This document shows positions 1 through 8,149 of a stretch of 42,953 nt of DNA, piece after piece. This DNA is from Actinomycetaceae bacterium (GTDB lineage: Bacteria; Actinomycetota; Actinomycetes; Actinomycetales; Actinomycetaceae). The notes under the pieces were generated by a model. It was not told the origin of the DNA and did not search any database. It saw nothing but the letters and a program-made list of their open reading frames with translations. The stretch spans positions 1-42,953 of the forward strand of contig JAQYTG010000007.1 of NCBI GenBank assembly GCA_028724905.1, in the 5' to 3' direction. The translations under genes and the position numbers were made by a program. Positions within the stretch are counted from its first letter, which is position 1. Each line of letters opens with the position of its first letter.

Positions 1-302
1 ATGTCTGTAATGAGTCACGTATTCACAACGGACAATCTTCTGATCAAGCCACCGACGTGGGCCAGGCAGTATCGGCCACATCGTTCCTCACCGGACAAAT
101 CCTGGGAAAGACACAACACGTCAAACGCTTCACGAGTCACAGTCAGGAACGATAACAGCCAACACCAATCCTGCCAGCCAGTCCCAAACCAGCCACCACA
201 AGACTTACAGACGCTTCAGACGCGAGCCATTCAAGGTCTAGTCATTAAAAGACCTATATTCACCGCTAGCCCTAAAATGCATGATCCGCTATCTGCACTG
301 CT
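1..302. other. no gene recognised downstream of the Tad operon
   Basis: This stretch lies beyond the 3' end of the minus-strand Tad operon. A plus-strand frame is open from position 1 to 423, but it runs antisense into the TadE-like gene and its composition does not look like a protein family I know. On the minus strand the open stretches are short and lack a credible start with a ribosome binding site. A weak 5-bp inverted repeat (235-254) could be part of an operon terminator. I see nothing else that I can support. Confidence 0.4.
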
Positions 303-1010
303 CTACACAGGGCCAGCCACTGCGTGCACGCGCACTGCTGGGGAGATCCATGCAAATTTGCCCGTTACCTCAATGTCTATACGGATGTTATCCCCCTGGG
401 CCTCGCACTCCAACTGCGGCTGATCATGCAAGTCTGCCACGATGAAACTGGCCACAGCACATGAATCTTCAAGCGAAGACCCCGCCACATATTTTGTAGC
501 TGCACCAAGGGCTGCCAGATCAGCGCCATTTTGCAGCCGCTCTTTTTGAGCCAACTGAGCGCTCAGCTGCATCAACACGGCAACCATCACGACGGCGATC
601 ACCATAGCCGCAGCCATGAGCACACTCACCATGCCCGACTCAGCTTCTCCTACTAACCTTACAGACATATCCCCACGCGGGTGCTGCCAGCGCCTGCAGT
701 GCGCTTTTCCCAGTGCTTGAGAATGCCTATCACGACAAAAATCTGTACCGCCAACGCACAAACTCTGTATGCGAGTATTGCGTGTATGAAAACCGTGCCT
801 ATACACGTCGCTATCACTGTGCTGACACGTGCAGTCGTCGCCACCATGTTCACACGTGCCGTTATCACCGCGCTCGCGTGTGCCGTTACCCTCCTGCCTG
901 CACGTATTGCCGTCACCGCGCTCGCGCTTACCGTCGTCGCGCCGCTCATGCGCACTTCCGTCACGACACTCACAAGCACTGTCGGCACGATTATGCAGCC
1001 CCACCATCAC
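303..1010 (-). CDS. TadE-like pilin-related protein with uncertain, repeat-rich N-terminus
   Basis: The last 121 residues form the recognisable part: a short leader, a processing-like site ESG|MVSV, a single hydrophobic helix and a small extracytoplasmic domain. This fits the TadE-like protein that ends actinobacterial Flp/Tad operons (Rv3654c in M. tuberculosis). The start is uncertain. A GTG at 1010 overlaps the TGA of the upstream tadE (GTGA) and has GGGGAG about 6 nt upstream, giving 235 residues. An ATG at 668 gives 121 residues, the usual family length, but its GGGG lies too close to be a good ribosome binding site. The extra 114 residues are rich in Cys, His, Arg and Gly and come from a degenerate repeat with a 21-27 bp period. 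I chose the long form because tadC in the same operon also starts at a GTGA overlap. The C-terminal call is firm and the N-terminal part is not. Confidence 0.6.
   Translation of the reverse strand: MMVGLHNRADSACECRDGSAHERRDDGKRERGDGNTCRQEGNGTRERGDNGTCEHGGDDCTCQHSDSDVYRHGFHTRNTRIQSLCVGGTDFCRDRHSQALGKAHCRRWQHPRGDMSVRLVGEAESGMVSVLMAAAMVIAVVMVAVLMQLSAQLAQKERLQNGADLAALGAATKYVAGSSLEDSCAVASFIVADLHDQPQLECEAQGDNIRIDIEVTGKFAWISPAVRVHAVAGPV
820..990. repeat. degenerate GC-rich tandem repeat, 21-27 bp period
   Basis: The element GCCGTTA/GCCGTCA or a close variant recurs near 831, 858, 882, 909, 930 and 957, so successive spacings are 27, 24, 27, 21 and 27 nt, all multiples of three. Several frames on both strands stay open through it, so openness alone does not show which frame is translated. 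The multiples of three suggest that it has expanded inside a coding frame, probably the leader of the TadE-like protein. Confidence 0.6.
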
Positions 1011-1456
1011 GCCTCACTCCCCACTTCTATGAGAGCCACGTGCTGAGACTGCGCCGTAAATCCAAGAAATGCTAGTGCATCTACCGGTGGACGTCGCACC
1101 ACAACGCGCACATATTCGCCCTCCTCTTGAATTTTTACGCTAGCTTTATTCCCAGCTACCGCCAAAGCTACATTCTTAGCTTCTGTTTCACCTTTACCCA
1201 CGGAGTATGCACGCGCTGCTTCCCGAGCTGCATCAGTGGTGATAGCCAGGCTGCTGGAATAAGAAAGTACTCCCGCGCACACCAATACCACCGCAATAAA
1301 TAGTGGAAGCGTCAGTGCCCACTCCACGCTCACCATTCCAGGCTCAGCCCTTTCACGCCTATACCGTATCTGCATATACCCATGTGACTGCACACCCTTA
1401 CGTGACTGCACATCCTTACGTGACTGCACATCCTCGATCTCTCGAACTACGCCCAT
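1007..1456 (-). CDS. tadE: TadE-family pseudopilin, repeat-containing leader
   Basis: This is a 149-residue minor pseudopilin of an Flp/Tad system (Rv3655c-like). The leader ends at AEPG|MVSVE, with Gly at -1 and Glu at +5, the hallmark of prepilin peptidase processing. A hydrophobic helix follows (WALTLPLFIAVVLVCAGVL) and then a small extracytoplasmic domain with the TadE-typical motif DAAREAARA. I chose the ATG at 1456 because AGAGGAAG sits about 6 nt upstream. An ATG at 1495 would add 13 residues and has no good ribosome binding site. The 40-residue leader contains a 6-residue repeat (DVQSRK, DVQSRK, GVQSHG) encoded by an 18-bp tandem repeat, which is unusual for a short pilin leader. The stop overlaps the next start as GTGA, implying translational coupling. 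Confidence 0.8.
   Translation of the reverse strand: MGVVREIEDVQSRKDVQSRKGVQSHGYMQIRYRRERAEPGMVSVEWALTLPLFIAVVLVCAGVLSYSSSLAITTDAAREAARAYSVGKGETEAKNVALAVAGNKASVKIQEEGEYVRVVVRRPPVDALAFLGFTAQSQHVALIEVGSEA
1384..1437. repeat. three 18-bp tandem repeats in the tadE leader
   Basis: Three contiguous 18-bp units lie at 1384-1401, 1402-1419 and 1420-1437. The first two differ at one base and the third diverges at its end. Because 18 is a multiple of three, gain or loss of units would lengthen or shorten the TadE leader without shifting the frame. Confidence 0.85.
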
Positions 1457-1585
1457 TCTTCTTCCTCTCTGCGTACGTCTCTTGCCGACTCGCATTAACT
1501 ATGTGCGGCTCGTAACCTATGCCAGCTATCGACTGCCAGCTGCGTTAGCCGTAACCAGTCGTTTTACCGGCTTGTGCTAGTTTTT

Positions 1586-1705
1586 CCGCGTATAGCTCTC
1601 CCCGCGCAGCTATACGCGGCAGCCCCAGCTCCCCGCGCCAGCTATACGCGGCAGCCCCGCCGTCATCAAGCGCCCTGCATTCGCCAAACACTGCGGGGCT
1701 GCCGC
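1586..1705. repeat. stem-loops and 31-bp repeat between pilin gene and tadE
   Basis: This lies in the 289-bp gap between the pilin gene and tadE. A perfect 12-bp inverted repeat pairs CCGCGTATAGCT (1586-1597) with AGCTATACGCGG (1608-1619). The second arm occurs again at 1640-1651 within a 31-bp near-direct repeat (1600-1630 and 1631-1661). A further 13-bp perfect stem pairs 1648-1660 with 1693-1705. The alternative pairings are mutually exclusive. Neither stem is followed by a U-run on the operon (minus) strand, so simple intrinsic termination is not obvious. A role in stabilising the pilin transcript or attenuating downstream expression is inference. Confidence 0.7.
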
Positions 1706-1745
1706 TACGTATCGCTACTTTTTGCGTCTCATCGCTCTTGGTGCA

Positions 1746-1949
1746 TCATCCGACTATGATGTGACGGAAAATATCCGCGATCAGCTCGCGCAGCCACTCT
1801 TGCTGAGAGAGCCAAACCAGAATTCCAGCAATTCCAGTAGTGGCTACCGTCCCTAAAGCATATTCAGCCGTCACCATGCCGTCTTCTGCCTTTTGGCCAT
1901 GCTTTGTGAGTGCAGCTACCACTTTTGACTGTGCAATTTTCTTCTTCAT
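1746..1949 (-). CDS. Flp-type small pilin (DUF4244-like)
   Basis: This 67-residue protein is the probable major pilin subunit of the Tad system, comparable to Rv3656c. A basic N-terminus (MKKKIAQSK) leads to the processing-like site EDG|MVTAEYALG (Gly -1, Glu +5, Tyr +6), followed by a hydrophobic helix and a short amphipathic tail. The E-Y pair is the classic Flp pilin signature. The ATG at 1949 is strongly supported by AGGAGA about 6 nt upstream; the frame is open further upstream but those residues look untranslated. The gene sits between tadC and tadE. Long gaps on both sides are unlike the overlapping genes upstream and suggest separate expression control, which a pilin needed in excess would require (inference). 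Confidence 0.85.
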   Translation of the reverse strand: MKKKIAQSKVVAALTKHGQKAEDGMVTAEYALGTVATTGIAGILVWLSQQEWLRELIADIFRHIIVG

Positions 1950-2508
1950 AGGTGTCTCCTTTTTTATTTCCTGGCGTACGCTAAGGCAGCCAGATTTTTG
2001 ATCATTATTTGTGCTGTCCACCCGCTCAGAAGCGGACGCCTCTAGCATCTCGAAGAAGCATCCCGCATTTTCCGCTGTATAAATATCTGTGGATTGTGCT
2101 CTCGTTTATGTGCACTGTGCACGCTCGGCCTTAACGAATATGAGTGACGAAAACTGAGCAATCAGAATGAGGCCAGTTACTTTCTGATGTGGAGGATGGC
2201 GGTATGCTTAACAAAATCTGAATACTGCGGCAGACTTAAATAAATCTGGATGCTGACGGTATGCTTAACAACATCCGGAATAAAATTCGGGTGTTGGCGG
2301 CACACATGGTTGAATGACAGCACACATGATGCCGACGGCACACAGCACGCTTGGTGAATGGCGGTGCACTTGATGAGCGGTGAGCCACCCAAATGACGCT
2401 TTACGTAGATGCGCCCATACAGATACCTCAGGCAGATGGTTCTTACTCAGATGCGCCTCACGTAGATGTGCGGTGTATGGCGGCTACAAGATGCACGGCG
2501 CATAGCAG
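1950..2508. repeat. 560-bp repeat-rich gap between tadC and pilin gene
   Basis: No gene is supported here. At 2195-2277 three degenerate units of 26-29 bp follow one another, the first and third sharing GGTATGCTTAACAA. Short elements of the type GGCGGYAYRC/GACGGCACAC recur between 2298 and 2370, and ACGTAGATG occurs at 2402 and 2461. The promoter of the pilin gene probably lies within this region, just upstream of the AAAGGAGA that precedes its ATG, but I could not pick a convincing -35/-10 pair. Confidence 0.6.
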
Positions 2509-3126
2509 CTACAACAATTTTTCAGCAGCCGCTACTACCACGGGCAGCACCCCGATCAAAATAAAAGCCGGCAAAAAACACGCTGAAAGTGGAATCACTA
2601 GCAGACTTCCAAGCCTGGCGGCAGCCTCTTTTGCACGCCGAGCCCGCGAAAATCGCAGTTCTTGCACACCGCGTTCCAGCAGTGCCACTGGAGCTACGCC
2701 GTCATTCCATGCTGGTGCTAGCACTCCAGCTAACCGCTGATAACTGGGAAGTACCTGTTCCCACGCCTCTTCCCACGTGGCTCCCATCAGAAGCAAGTTC
2801 GCCACTTCTTGCAATGTGCGCCCATGAGATACACCATTTTTTGACTGACTATCCGTGCGGGTGTGAACGCGGACGCCCTCTAAAGCCATACGCCAAGCAG
2901 GTTGCCTCTGAAGACCTGGCACAGATATAGCGGGATCGTCCATAGCTTGATGAACTGCATAAAGCATCGAGGGAATAGAGACTCCCGCTTTGAGTGCGCT
3001 AGCAGCCAGATCAAGAATCACAGCCTGATCCACTGGCCCCGAACGGGTGCGCGTCGGCCAGGTGAAACGGCGCCAGCTCGGCGTCACAAATACTAATGAC
3101 GCGCAAACAATGATAAACGCCGTCAC
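2509..3126 (-). CDS. tadC: TadC-like inner-membrane platform protein
   Basis: This 205-residue T2SSF-type protein (Rv3657c-like) would form the inner-membrane platform on which the TadA motor acts. An N-terminal hydrophobic segment is followed by a cytoplasmic helical bundle (DQAVILDLAASALKAGVS, TLQEVANLLLMGATWEEAW) and a strongly hydrophobic C-terminal segment. The start is a GTG at 3126 that overlaps the tadB TGA (GTGA). The frame is open further upstream, but that part overlaps tadB and is Arg-rich nonsense. Actinobacterial TadC proteins of this locus are often shortened like this one. Function rests on family and context. Confidence 0.8.
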   Translation of the reverse strand: MTAFIIVCASLVFVTPSWRRFTWPTRTRSGPVDQAVILDLAASALKAGVSIPSMLYAVHQAMDDPAISVPGLQRQPAWRMALEGVRVHTRTDSQSKNGVSHGRTLQEVANLLLMGATWEEAWEQVLPSYQRLAGVLAPAWNDGVAPVALLERGVQELRFSRARRAKEAAARLGSLLVIPLSACFLPAFILIGVLPVVVAAAEKLL

Positions 3127-3950
3127 TGCACTTCTGCCTCTCGCTGTGCTTTTGCCACCATCCGAGCCACCAATACCATCCCTGCTATCTCGAAAGCTAT
3201 GCCTCCTGCGAGCGCCAGATGCCCCCAAACGCTCCCGAGGAGAAACTCGAAAGGATTCGCCCCGATCACGTACCCTAATGCCAATCCGAGTATCGGTAAG
3301 ACTGCCAGCATTCGCGCGGAGGATTGTGGGCCGGCAAGCGCGACGTCGCGGGCAGAGCGAGCTTCTCCTGCTTCCGTGACGCCAGCAGCACACGAATCAA
3401 GGATCTCCGCCATCGGTGCTCCCGTGGCGTGTCCCATTCGGCACACTGCAATAGTGGCAGGCAGAGTTTCTGCCGTCACCGAATGAAGCCCTACCCGCCG
3501 GCGGGTGAAAGAGCTCATATTCCACAATTGTCGTAACGCCAGTGGCACCCCATCGGCATCGAGCGATGGTATCTGAACAGAGCCACCACTAGCGAGGTGA
3601 CGTTCGCGCCTGAGTGATCCCACTCGACACACTTGATCAGTACCTGAATGATCAGCAGCATGACTCCAGCTCTTCCTTGAGCTATTGGCAGCCATGCGGT
3701 CTACCTGCAGATGCTCCAATGTGCGCTCCCACGCCTTTTCAACAGTGGCGCCACTACGTAGACGAGTTGCCACTTCCGTGAGCATCGCTCCCATCTGCAA
3801 ATCCTGACGGCGAGCTCGGGCGCGTTCTTTTTTGTGACGACGTTGCACCTCCCTTTTTCTGGTGCGCACTACTGCTTTCGGGCCTGCTGGTACGCCCACC
3901 CACAGCACCAGCGCCACGCCGATACAGATAGCTATCGAACCCGTCATCAT
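3123..3950 (-). CDS. tadB: TadB-like inner-membrane platform protein
   Basis: This 275-residue T2SSF-family protein (Rv3658c-like) is the partner of TadC in the Tad inner-membrane platform. It has one N-terminal membrane helix, a basic cytoplasmic region with the family-type pattern LTEVATRLRSGATVEKAW, a second conserved block (GHATGAPMAEILDSCAAG), and a hydrophobic C-terminus with two predicted membrane helices. The start ATG at 3950 overlaps the tadA stop as ATGATGA; the next in-frame ATG at 3947 is equally possible. The stop overlaps the tadC start. A Ser/Arg/His-rich stretch around residues 85-130 is atypically hydrophilic and may be a lineage-specific insertion. Confidence 0.85.
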   Translation of the reverse strand: MMTGSIAICIGVALVLWVGVPAGPKAVVRTRKREVQRRHKKERARARRQDLQMGAMLTEVATRLRSGATVEKAWERTLEHLQVDRMAANSSRKSWSHAADHSGTDQVCRVGSLRRERHLASGGSVQIPSLDADGVPLALRQLWNMSSFTRRRVGLHSVTAETLPATIAVCRMGHATGAPMAEILDSCAAGVTEAGEARSARDVALAGPQSSARMLAVLPILGLALGYVIGANPFEFLLGSVWGHLALAGGIAFEIAGMVLVARMVAKAQREAEVQ

Positions 3951-5368
3951 TGCTCCGTCTCCGGCACTGGCATCGGCAGTGTATGAGCCGGCATTGGCAC
4001 CCCGAGTCGGGTACACAGCTGCTGCCCATAAATGCTGGCATGAATCTCGTTGTGCGCTCGATCCACGACAAAGGCTTGAAGACAGCTCAAGCCTCTGCGC
4101 CCGCGTACAAACGTGGCAATCTGCGCTACATACCTGCCCTGAGCGCTTCGGCGAATGTGGATCACGGCATCGAGAGCAGCTGAGGCTTGAGCTGCTACAG
4201 TACTTTCGGCCATATTGGCCAGCGCACCGAGTGCCACCAATCGAGCGGGAACGTCGGAAGCAGAGTTTGCGTGGATCGTAGCCCAGCCGCCCTCGTGCCC
4301 TGTGTTGAGCGCACTGAGTACATCACGCACTTCTTCGCCGCGGCACTCTCCCAGCACGATGCGGTCTGGCCGCATACGCATAGCCGCTTTTACTAATTCA
4401 CTCATGGAGATTTCTCCTATGCCCTGCACATTGGCGTGCCGCACTTGCGTATGCACCACGTGCGGATGTTTGGGAGCCAACTCTGCCGCTTCTTCAATAA
4501 TGACGATTCGCTCATCAGGAGCCACTAGGGAGAGCATGGAATTGAGAAACGTCGTTTTGCCAGCTCCTGTAGCTCCCGAAATGATGACGTTTGCTTTTTT
4601 CGCCACGAATGCTTCCAGCAACGGTACTAGTTCGAGTGCCAGGGTGCCGTTATCCACTAACTCCTCCAGTGTGAGCACCTGTGAACGATGCACTCGCAGT
4701 GAGATAAGCGTGCCAGTGCTGGAAAGCGGTGGAATCATCGCGTGTAGACGCACCCCCGACGGAAAAGTACCATCCACGATCGGACTTGCATCATCAAGCC
4801 GCTGGCCACATTGGGCGGCGAGCCGCACTGCTAAGGCGCGTACCGACTTTTCGCTAGCTAACTCCGGATCTCCCGAGCAATCCACGGGGACGAGCCCCGC
4901 CCCACGATCCACCCACACATTGCCTGCACCATTGATCAACACATCCGTGGTCTGCAAATCTTCGAGCAGCGGAGCAATGGTAGCTCCGGCGCCTAGCAGC
5001 TCACGCCGCACAGACTGCTGCAGACGAGCTAGATCTGCAGTAAAAAGCACGTCTGTAGAGGATTCCAACGCCTGAGACATCGGCGCTCCCGCAGCGATTT
5101 GCGCTCGAATTCTCTGAGCCCACGAGGCGTCTATTCTCGGTTTCATTCTGGCTCTGAGATGCCTCGCCTCCAGCTCAGGATGCACAGCCTCAAGCTCAAA
5201 CTTCCCAGCTTCCAGCTCAGGCTGCATAGCCTCCGGCTCAGAGCATTTCACCTCTGAATCTGGGCGGCCTATATCTGGCTTAAAGCGTTCCTTCTGCGAA
5301 ACATCGAGCTTCGTTTCCCCTCTGCGCCTGCGACTGCGCCGCGCCACTTGCTGATTGCCGTCACTCAT
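3947..5368 (-). CDS. tadA: TadA/CpaF-type secretion ATPase
   Basis: This 473-residue hexameric type II/IV secretion ATPase would power assembly of the Flp-type pilus (Rv3659c-like). Visible motifs are the N-terminal CpaF domain (DVLINGAGNVWVDRG), the Walker A GATGAGKTT at about residues 265-273, an Asp/Glu-box-like VIIEEAAEL, a Walker B-type block MRPDRIVLGECRGEE, and the His box (TGHEGGWATIHANSA). The ATG at 5368 overlaps the upstream stop as TAATG, so it is translationally coupled. The first 80 residues are not part of the conserved domain and contain a Glu-rich heptad repeat (consensus PELEA) encoded by a 21-bp tandem repeat. The catalytic core is complete. Confidence 0.93.
   Translation of the reverse strand: MSDGNQQVARRSRRRRGETKLDVSQKERFKPDIGRPDSEVKCSEPEAMQPELEAGKFELEAVHPELEARHLRARMKPRIDASWAQRIRAQIAAGAPMSQALESSTDVLFTADLARLQQSVRRELLGAGATIAPLLEDLQTTDVLINGAGNVWVDRGAGLVPVDCSGDPELASEKSVRALAVRLAAQCGQRLDDASPIVDGTFPSGVRLHAMIPPLSSTGTLISLRVHRSQVLTLEELVDNGTLALELVPLLEAFVAKKANVIISGATGAGKTTFLNSMLSLVAPDERIVIIEEAAELAPKHPHVVHTQVRHANVQGIGEISMSELVKAAMRMRPDRIVLGECRGEEVRDVLSALNTGHEGGWATIHANSASDVPARLVALGALANMAESTVAAQASAALDAVIHIRRSAQGRYVAQIATFVRGRRGLSCLQAFVVDRAHNEIHASIYGQQLCTRLGVPMPAHTLPMPVPETEQ
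5167..5250. repeat. 21-bp tandem repeat in the tadA N-terminus
   Basis: Four 21-bp units lie at 5167-5187, 5188-5208, 5209-5229 and 5230-5250, with a more divergent fifth behind them. They encode heptads containing PELEA or a variant upstream of the conserved ATPase domain. The period is a multiple of three, so copy number can change without loss of the reading frame. Confidence 0.75.
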
Positions 5369-6408
5369 TAGGGAACCACCTGTTCCAGGTAGGCGCACAG
5401 CGTGTGTACATCTCTCGAAAACCGCGAGCGCGAACGTTCTCCTGGCTCCACTCCGTGCTCAAGAGCACTTTCGTATGAATGTTCAAAACGAACCGTATGT
5501 ACAAAATCCACTGCAAGCATCTGAGCGATATGTGCTGCTTCGTTTTTCGACGTCACATTGATCGCCACCACACTTGTGAGCAGAGCAGTATTCATTCGGC
5601 TCAGTAACGTATGCGTGGTAGCGAGGTGCACGGCATCACAGCGAGTGACGACGAACAGGTAGTCACACCACTCCAACACCGAGTTTGTGGGCATCTCCGG
5701 CACTAATGCCGACGTTGGTATATCAATCACAGTCCAAGCATTCATCTGGGAAATAGCCGCGATGATATTTGGTCCTGCTTCCGCATTCGGCGGCATACCT
5801 CCGCGCTCATCGGCCGAGAGCACTCTCACCCCATGCCACAGTGGCAACGCGCTGTTGAGCTTGCCCGCGAGCAGCGCCCCCTGCCCATGCACATCCGCCC
5901 ACCGTTTTCCCGTCACCCCTACAAGGGAGAGCAACAGCTCGATACCGGCAGACGCAGGGTCTATGTCGATCAGAGCCACACCACCGCCACGGGATACTAA
6001 TTCGCGTGCTAGCGTTGCCGCTAACGTCGATGCTCCCGCTCCGCCGTGTGCCCCGACCACTCCGACTACTTTCCCGCGAATCGTGGTGCCCACAGCTACT
6101 AGCAGCTCTAAAATTTTGGCGGAATCTTGGTGGACGTCGAGCAGCGTCGCAGCAGCGGAGAAGTAGGGCGCGAACAGCTCATGGAAGGTGGCATTCACGT
6201 GTCCTGGAGGGCAGTTCTCGCTTGTAAATCTGAGCACGCCGTCTCGCATGTCAGCGTGGCTGAGCCGAGTGAGATCCACCCCAACGAGCTGTGCGAGATG
6301 CAAAAGCTCATGGAATGCGGCGTCGTCTGAGCCGCGAAATACTGCGGATAGAAGTTGTACGTCAGGCTGTAAAATTTTTGAAACACTCACCCGTACAGCG
6401 TGCTCCAC
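5368..6408 (-). CDS. CpaE/Ssd-like ATPase heading the Tad operon
   Basis: This 346-residue MinD/CpaE-like protein belongs to the family of Rv3660c (septum-site determining Ssd; TadZ-like). Such proteins are thought to position Tad machinery and affect septation. The central nucleotide-binding region starts with VVGVVGAHGGAGAST (P-loop about residues 119-128), where both lysines of the MinD-type KGGVGKT loop are replaced (H and A). That substitution is usual in the actinobacterial subgroup. Further blocks are ALIDIDPASAG and TVIDIPTS. An N-terminal domain of about 110 residues precedes it. The start is the GTG at 6408 with GGGA about 5 nt upstream; a GTG at 6390 is an alternative. It is the first gene of the operon and overlaps tadA. 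Confidence 0.82.
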   Translation of the reverse strand: MEHAVRVSVSKILQPDVQLLSAVFRGSDDAAFHELLHLAQLVGVDLTRLSHADMRDGVLRFTSENCPPGHVNATFHELFAPYFSAAATLLDVHQDSAKILELLVAVGTTIRGKVVGVVGAHGGAGASTLAATLARELVSRGGGVALIDIDPASAGIELLLSLVGVTGKRWADVHGQGALLAGKLNSALPLWHGVRVLSADERGGMPPNAEAGPNIIAAISQMNAWTVIDIPTSALVPEMPTNSVLEWCDYLFVVTRCDAVHLATTHTLLSRMNTALLTSVVAINVTSKNEAAHIAQMLAVDFVHTVRFEHSYESALEHGVEPGERSRSRFSRDVHTLCAYLEQVVP

Positions 6409-6870
6409 CAGATTCCCAGGAAAAACCCTCGATTGCTTCGTGTGGATGAACGGCAGTTATCCACAGGCCGCTGTATGTATATTTATTCATTTATGATGCC
6501 TTTGTTGTGTTTTTGCTGCTGCGATGCCGTATTACGCTGGAGTTATGTCGGTGTCGTTGTACTGCGGCACGACTGTACTTGCGGCATGACTGTACTGCGG
6601 CACGATTTCGCTTCGGGTAATAGCGCTTCGGCATGATGGCGCTGTGTCGTCACTGCACTGCAGCATCACCTGCACTGGGGCATCAGCCTCACCTGCGCAA
6701 ACCTTTACCGCCAAGGTGCATATCCTACCGACACGACCAACCATATACAGGTAAATGCAGGCATAGATTAGAGCAGATTTCACGAAACACCACAGCTCAT
6801 CCCAAAATCATTGATAAAAGCAAGTAGCGTGGAATTAAGTTATGCTCGTTTATCAGTATGAGGAGAAAAC
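6409..6870. repeat. divergent intergenic region with 16-17 bp tandem repeat
   Basis: This region separates the minus-strand Tad operon from the plus-strand membrane-protein gene and must hold both promoters. No gene is supported. At 6559-6607 three units of 16, 17 and 16 bp follow one another (core GTACTGCGGCACGACT). Related GGCATGA and GCATCACCTGCACTG elements continue to about 6695. These resemble the GGCGG/GACGGCAC elements near 2195-2370 and 30335-30430. Confidence 0.6.
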
Positions 6871-8133
6871 GTGTCCACACCAACCGATCCTTACAATCAC
6901 CAACCGTCGGAGCACTCTGACGACGAAGCGATGCTCGCTCCCCTCACCAGCGCGCCAGACTCCGAAGCAGCGGAGGTTCCCGCTGTATCGTATGGTGACA
7001 GCGACGCCCTGGCCTGGGAAAGCGCTTTCGCAGCCGAAGAAAAGTCGGCCAATCCAGAGCCAGACAATTCACAAGATGCTCTGAGCGAGCTCACTTTCGA
7101 CGAAATCCCCGCGCCAGTTCACGAGGATAGCGATTCGGTGGCAGAGGCTTCCGCAGCGCAGAAAGCTGCAGAAGAAGCGCTTTCTGGTGCCTCTGGCGAG
7201 CCTAGTCTTCCTGGCACTCCTGCCACCTCTGGCGTCTCACTATCTGATGACGCAAGCAGCCGCAACGCTGCAGCTGCCACTCCATTCGGTGACGCCAACG
7301 CTAGTGACGACAGCACCGGCGCTCGTACCGGTCGGCATTTGAGCGGCTACCAGCCCGAGCCTGTGCAGCCTCTTGAAGCTGGCGCAACGTTTGCGAGTGC
7401 GTACAGTGCAACTGGCGTCACCGAACTTCCCGAGCCACCAGCTCGTGATGTGGAGACGGACACCCCAACGCCGGCATCGACTCCCGTCGCCGACCCATCA
7501 GAACCTCCGGTGCGTGAATCAGTGCTTCCTGTGGGTGCTGCTGATGAGATGACTGCCACGGCTGCAGCATCCTCACAGTGGAGCAAAGATCCTGGAGCTC
7601 CGAGACTCTCCGACGTCCCCGAGCAGCCTAAGAGCCGAGTTGGAGCACATATTGGTTCTATTTTCGCCACCCTGGTGCTGATTCCCGTCTGCTGGTATCT
7701 CATTTCCGATGCCGGAGTGCGCCTCAACCTTGTGGAAAACAACCCCTGGGCAACCGGCAGTGTGAATATCGGGGCACTCGTTGAGATGGCCGGTGGGTTT
7801 GTGGCTCTCTTCTTGCTGTGGCTGATGGCGCGAGTGAGTACTCTTGGAGCGCAAATCTGGGGAGTGGTGCTCACTCTAGCTGGCTTGACCGCCATCGTAG
7901 TGCCCTCACTTGGCGCGCAGGCCAGTGCATTCGTGCACGACGCTCTTTGGGGCGTCAATTCTTTCACCCAAAACGTCGCCCACCATCTCGATCTTGATTT
8001 GGGCTCTGGCCGTATTGCCGTCTTCGGGTTCTTGCTTTTCCTCACCGGATTGATGATGCATCTTGCGCGCAAATCTGCTGCTCGTCGGGCAGAAGCGCTG
8101 ACGCTGCGCGAGCACATCCTCGGGGAGAACTAG
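6871..8133 (+). CDS. membrane protein with long acidic disordered N-terminus
   Basis: I do not recognise a named family. The 420-residue product has about 255 residues of low-complexity sequence rich in Ala, Ser, Glu, Asp and Pro with no predicted structure. Four hydrophobic helices follow at about residues 262-282, 303-322, 325-347 and 379-397, then a basic cytoplasmic tail (ARKSAARRAEALTLREH). The start is a GTG at 6871 preceded by GAGGAGA at a good distance. It converges on nth with only 16 bp between the stops and no clear terminator, so the transcripts may overlap. M. tuberculosis also has a small membrane protein gene near nth and crp (Rv3675), but I cannot say that they are orthologous. 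Confidence 0.75.
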   Translation: MSTPTDPYNHQPSEHSDDEAMLAPLTSAPDSEAAEVPAVSYGDSDALAWESAFAAEEKSANPEPDNSQDALSELTFDEIPAPVHEDSDSVAEASAAQKAAEEALSGASGEPSLPGTPATSGVSLSDDASSRNAAAATPFGDANASDDSTGARTGRHLSGYQPEPVQPLEAGATFASAYSATGVTELPEPPARDVETDTPTPASTPVADPSEPPVRESVLPVGAADEMTATAAASSQWSKDPGAPRLSDVPEQPKSRVGAHIGSIFATLVLIPVCWYLISDAGVRLNLVENNPWATGSVNIGALVEMAGGFVALFLLWLMARVSTLGAQIWGVVLTLAGLTAIVVPSLGAQASAFVHDALWGVNSFTQNVAHHLDLDLGSGRIAVFGFLLFLTGLMMHLARKSAARRAEALTLREHILGEN

Positions 8134-8149
8134 CCGCTAACTCCTGGCG

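Noticed and set aside
15..207. Minus-strand open stretch of about 60 codons at the left edge
   Set aside because: It has no credible start codon and its Trp/Cys-rich translation does not resemble a known family.
1..423. Plus-strand frame of 140 residues at the left edge
   Set aside because: It overlaps the TadE-like gene antisense and has the composition of noncoding translation.
5368..6408. Loss of the P-loop lysines in the CpaE/Ssd-like ATPase as a sign of decay
   Set aside because: The GGAGAST form is typical of the actinobacterial subgroup and the rest of the protein is intact.
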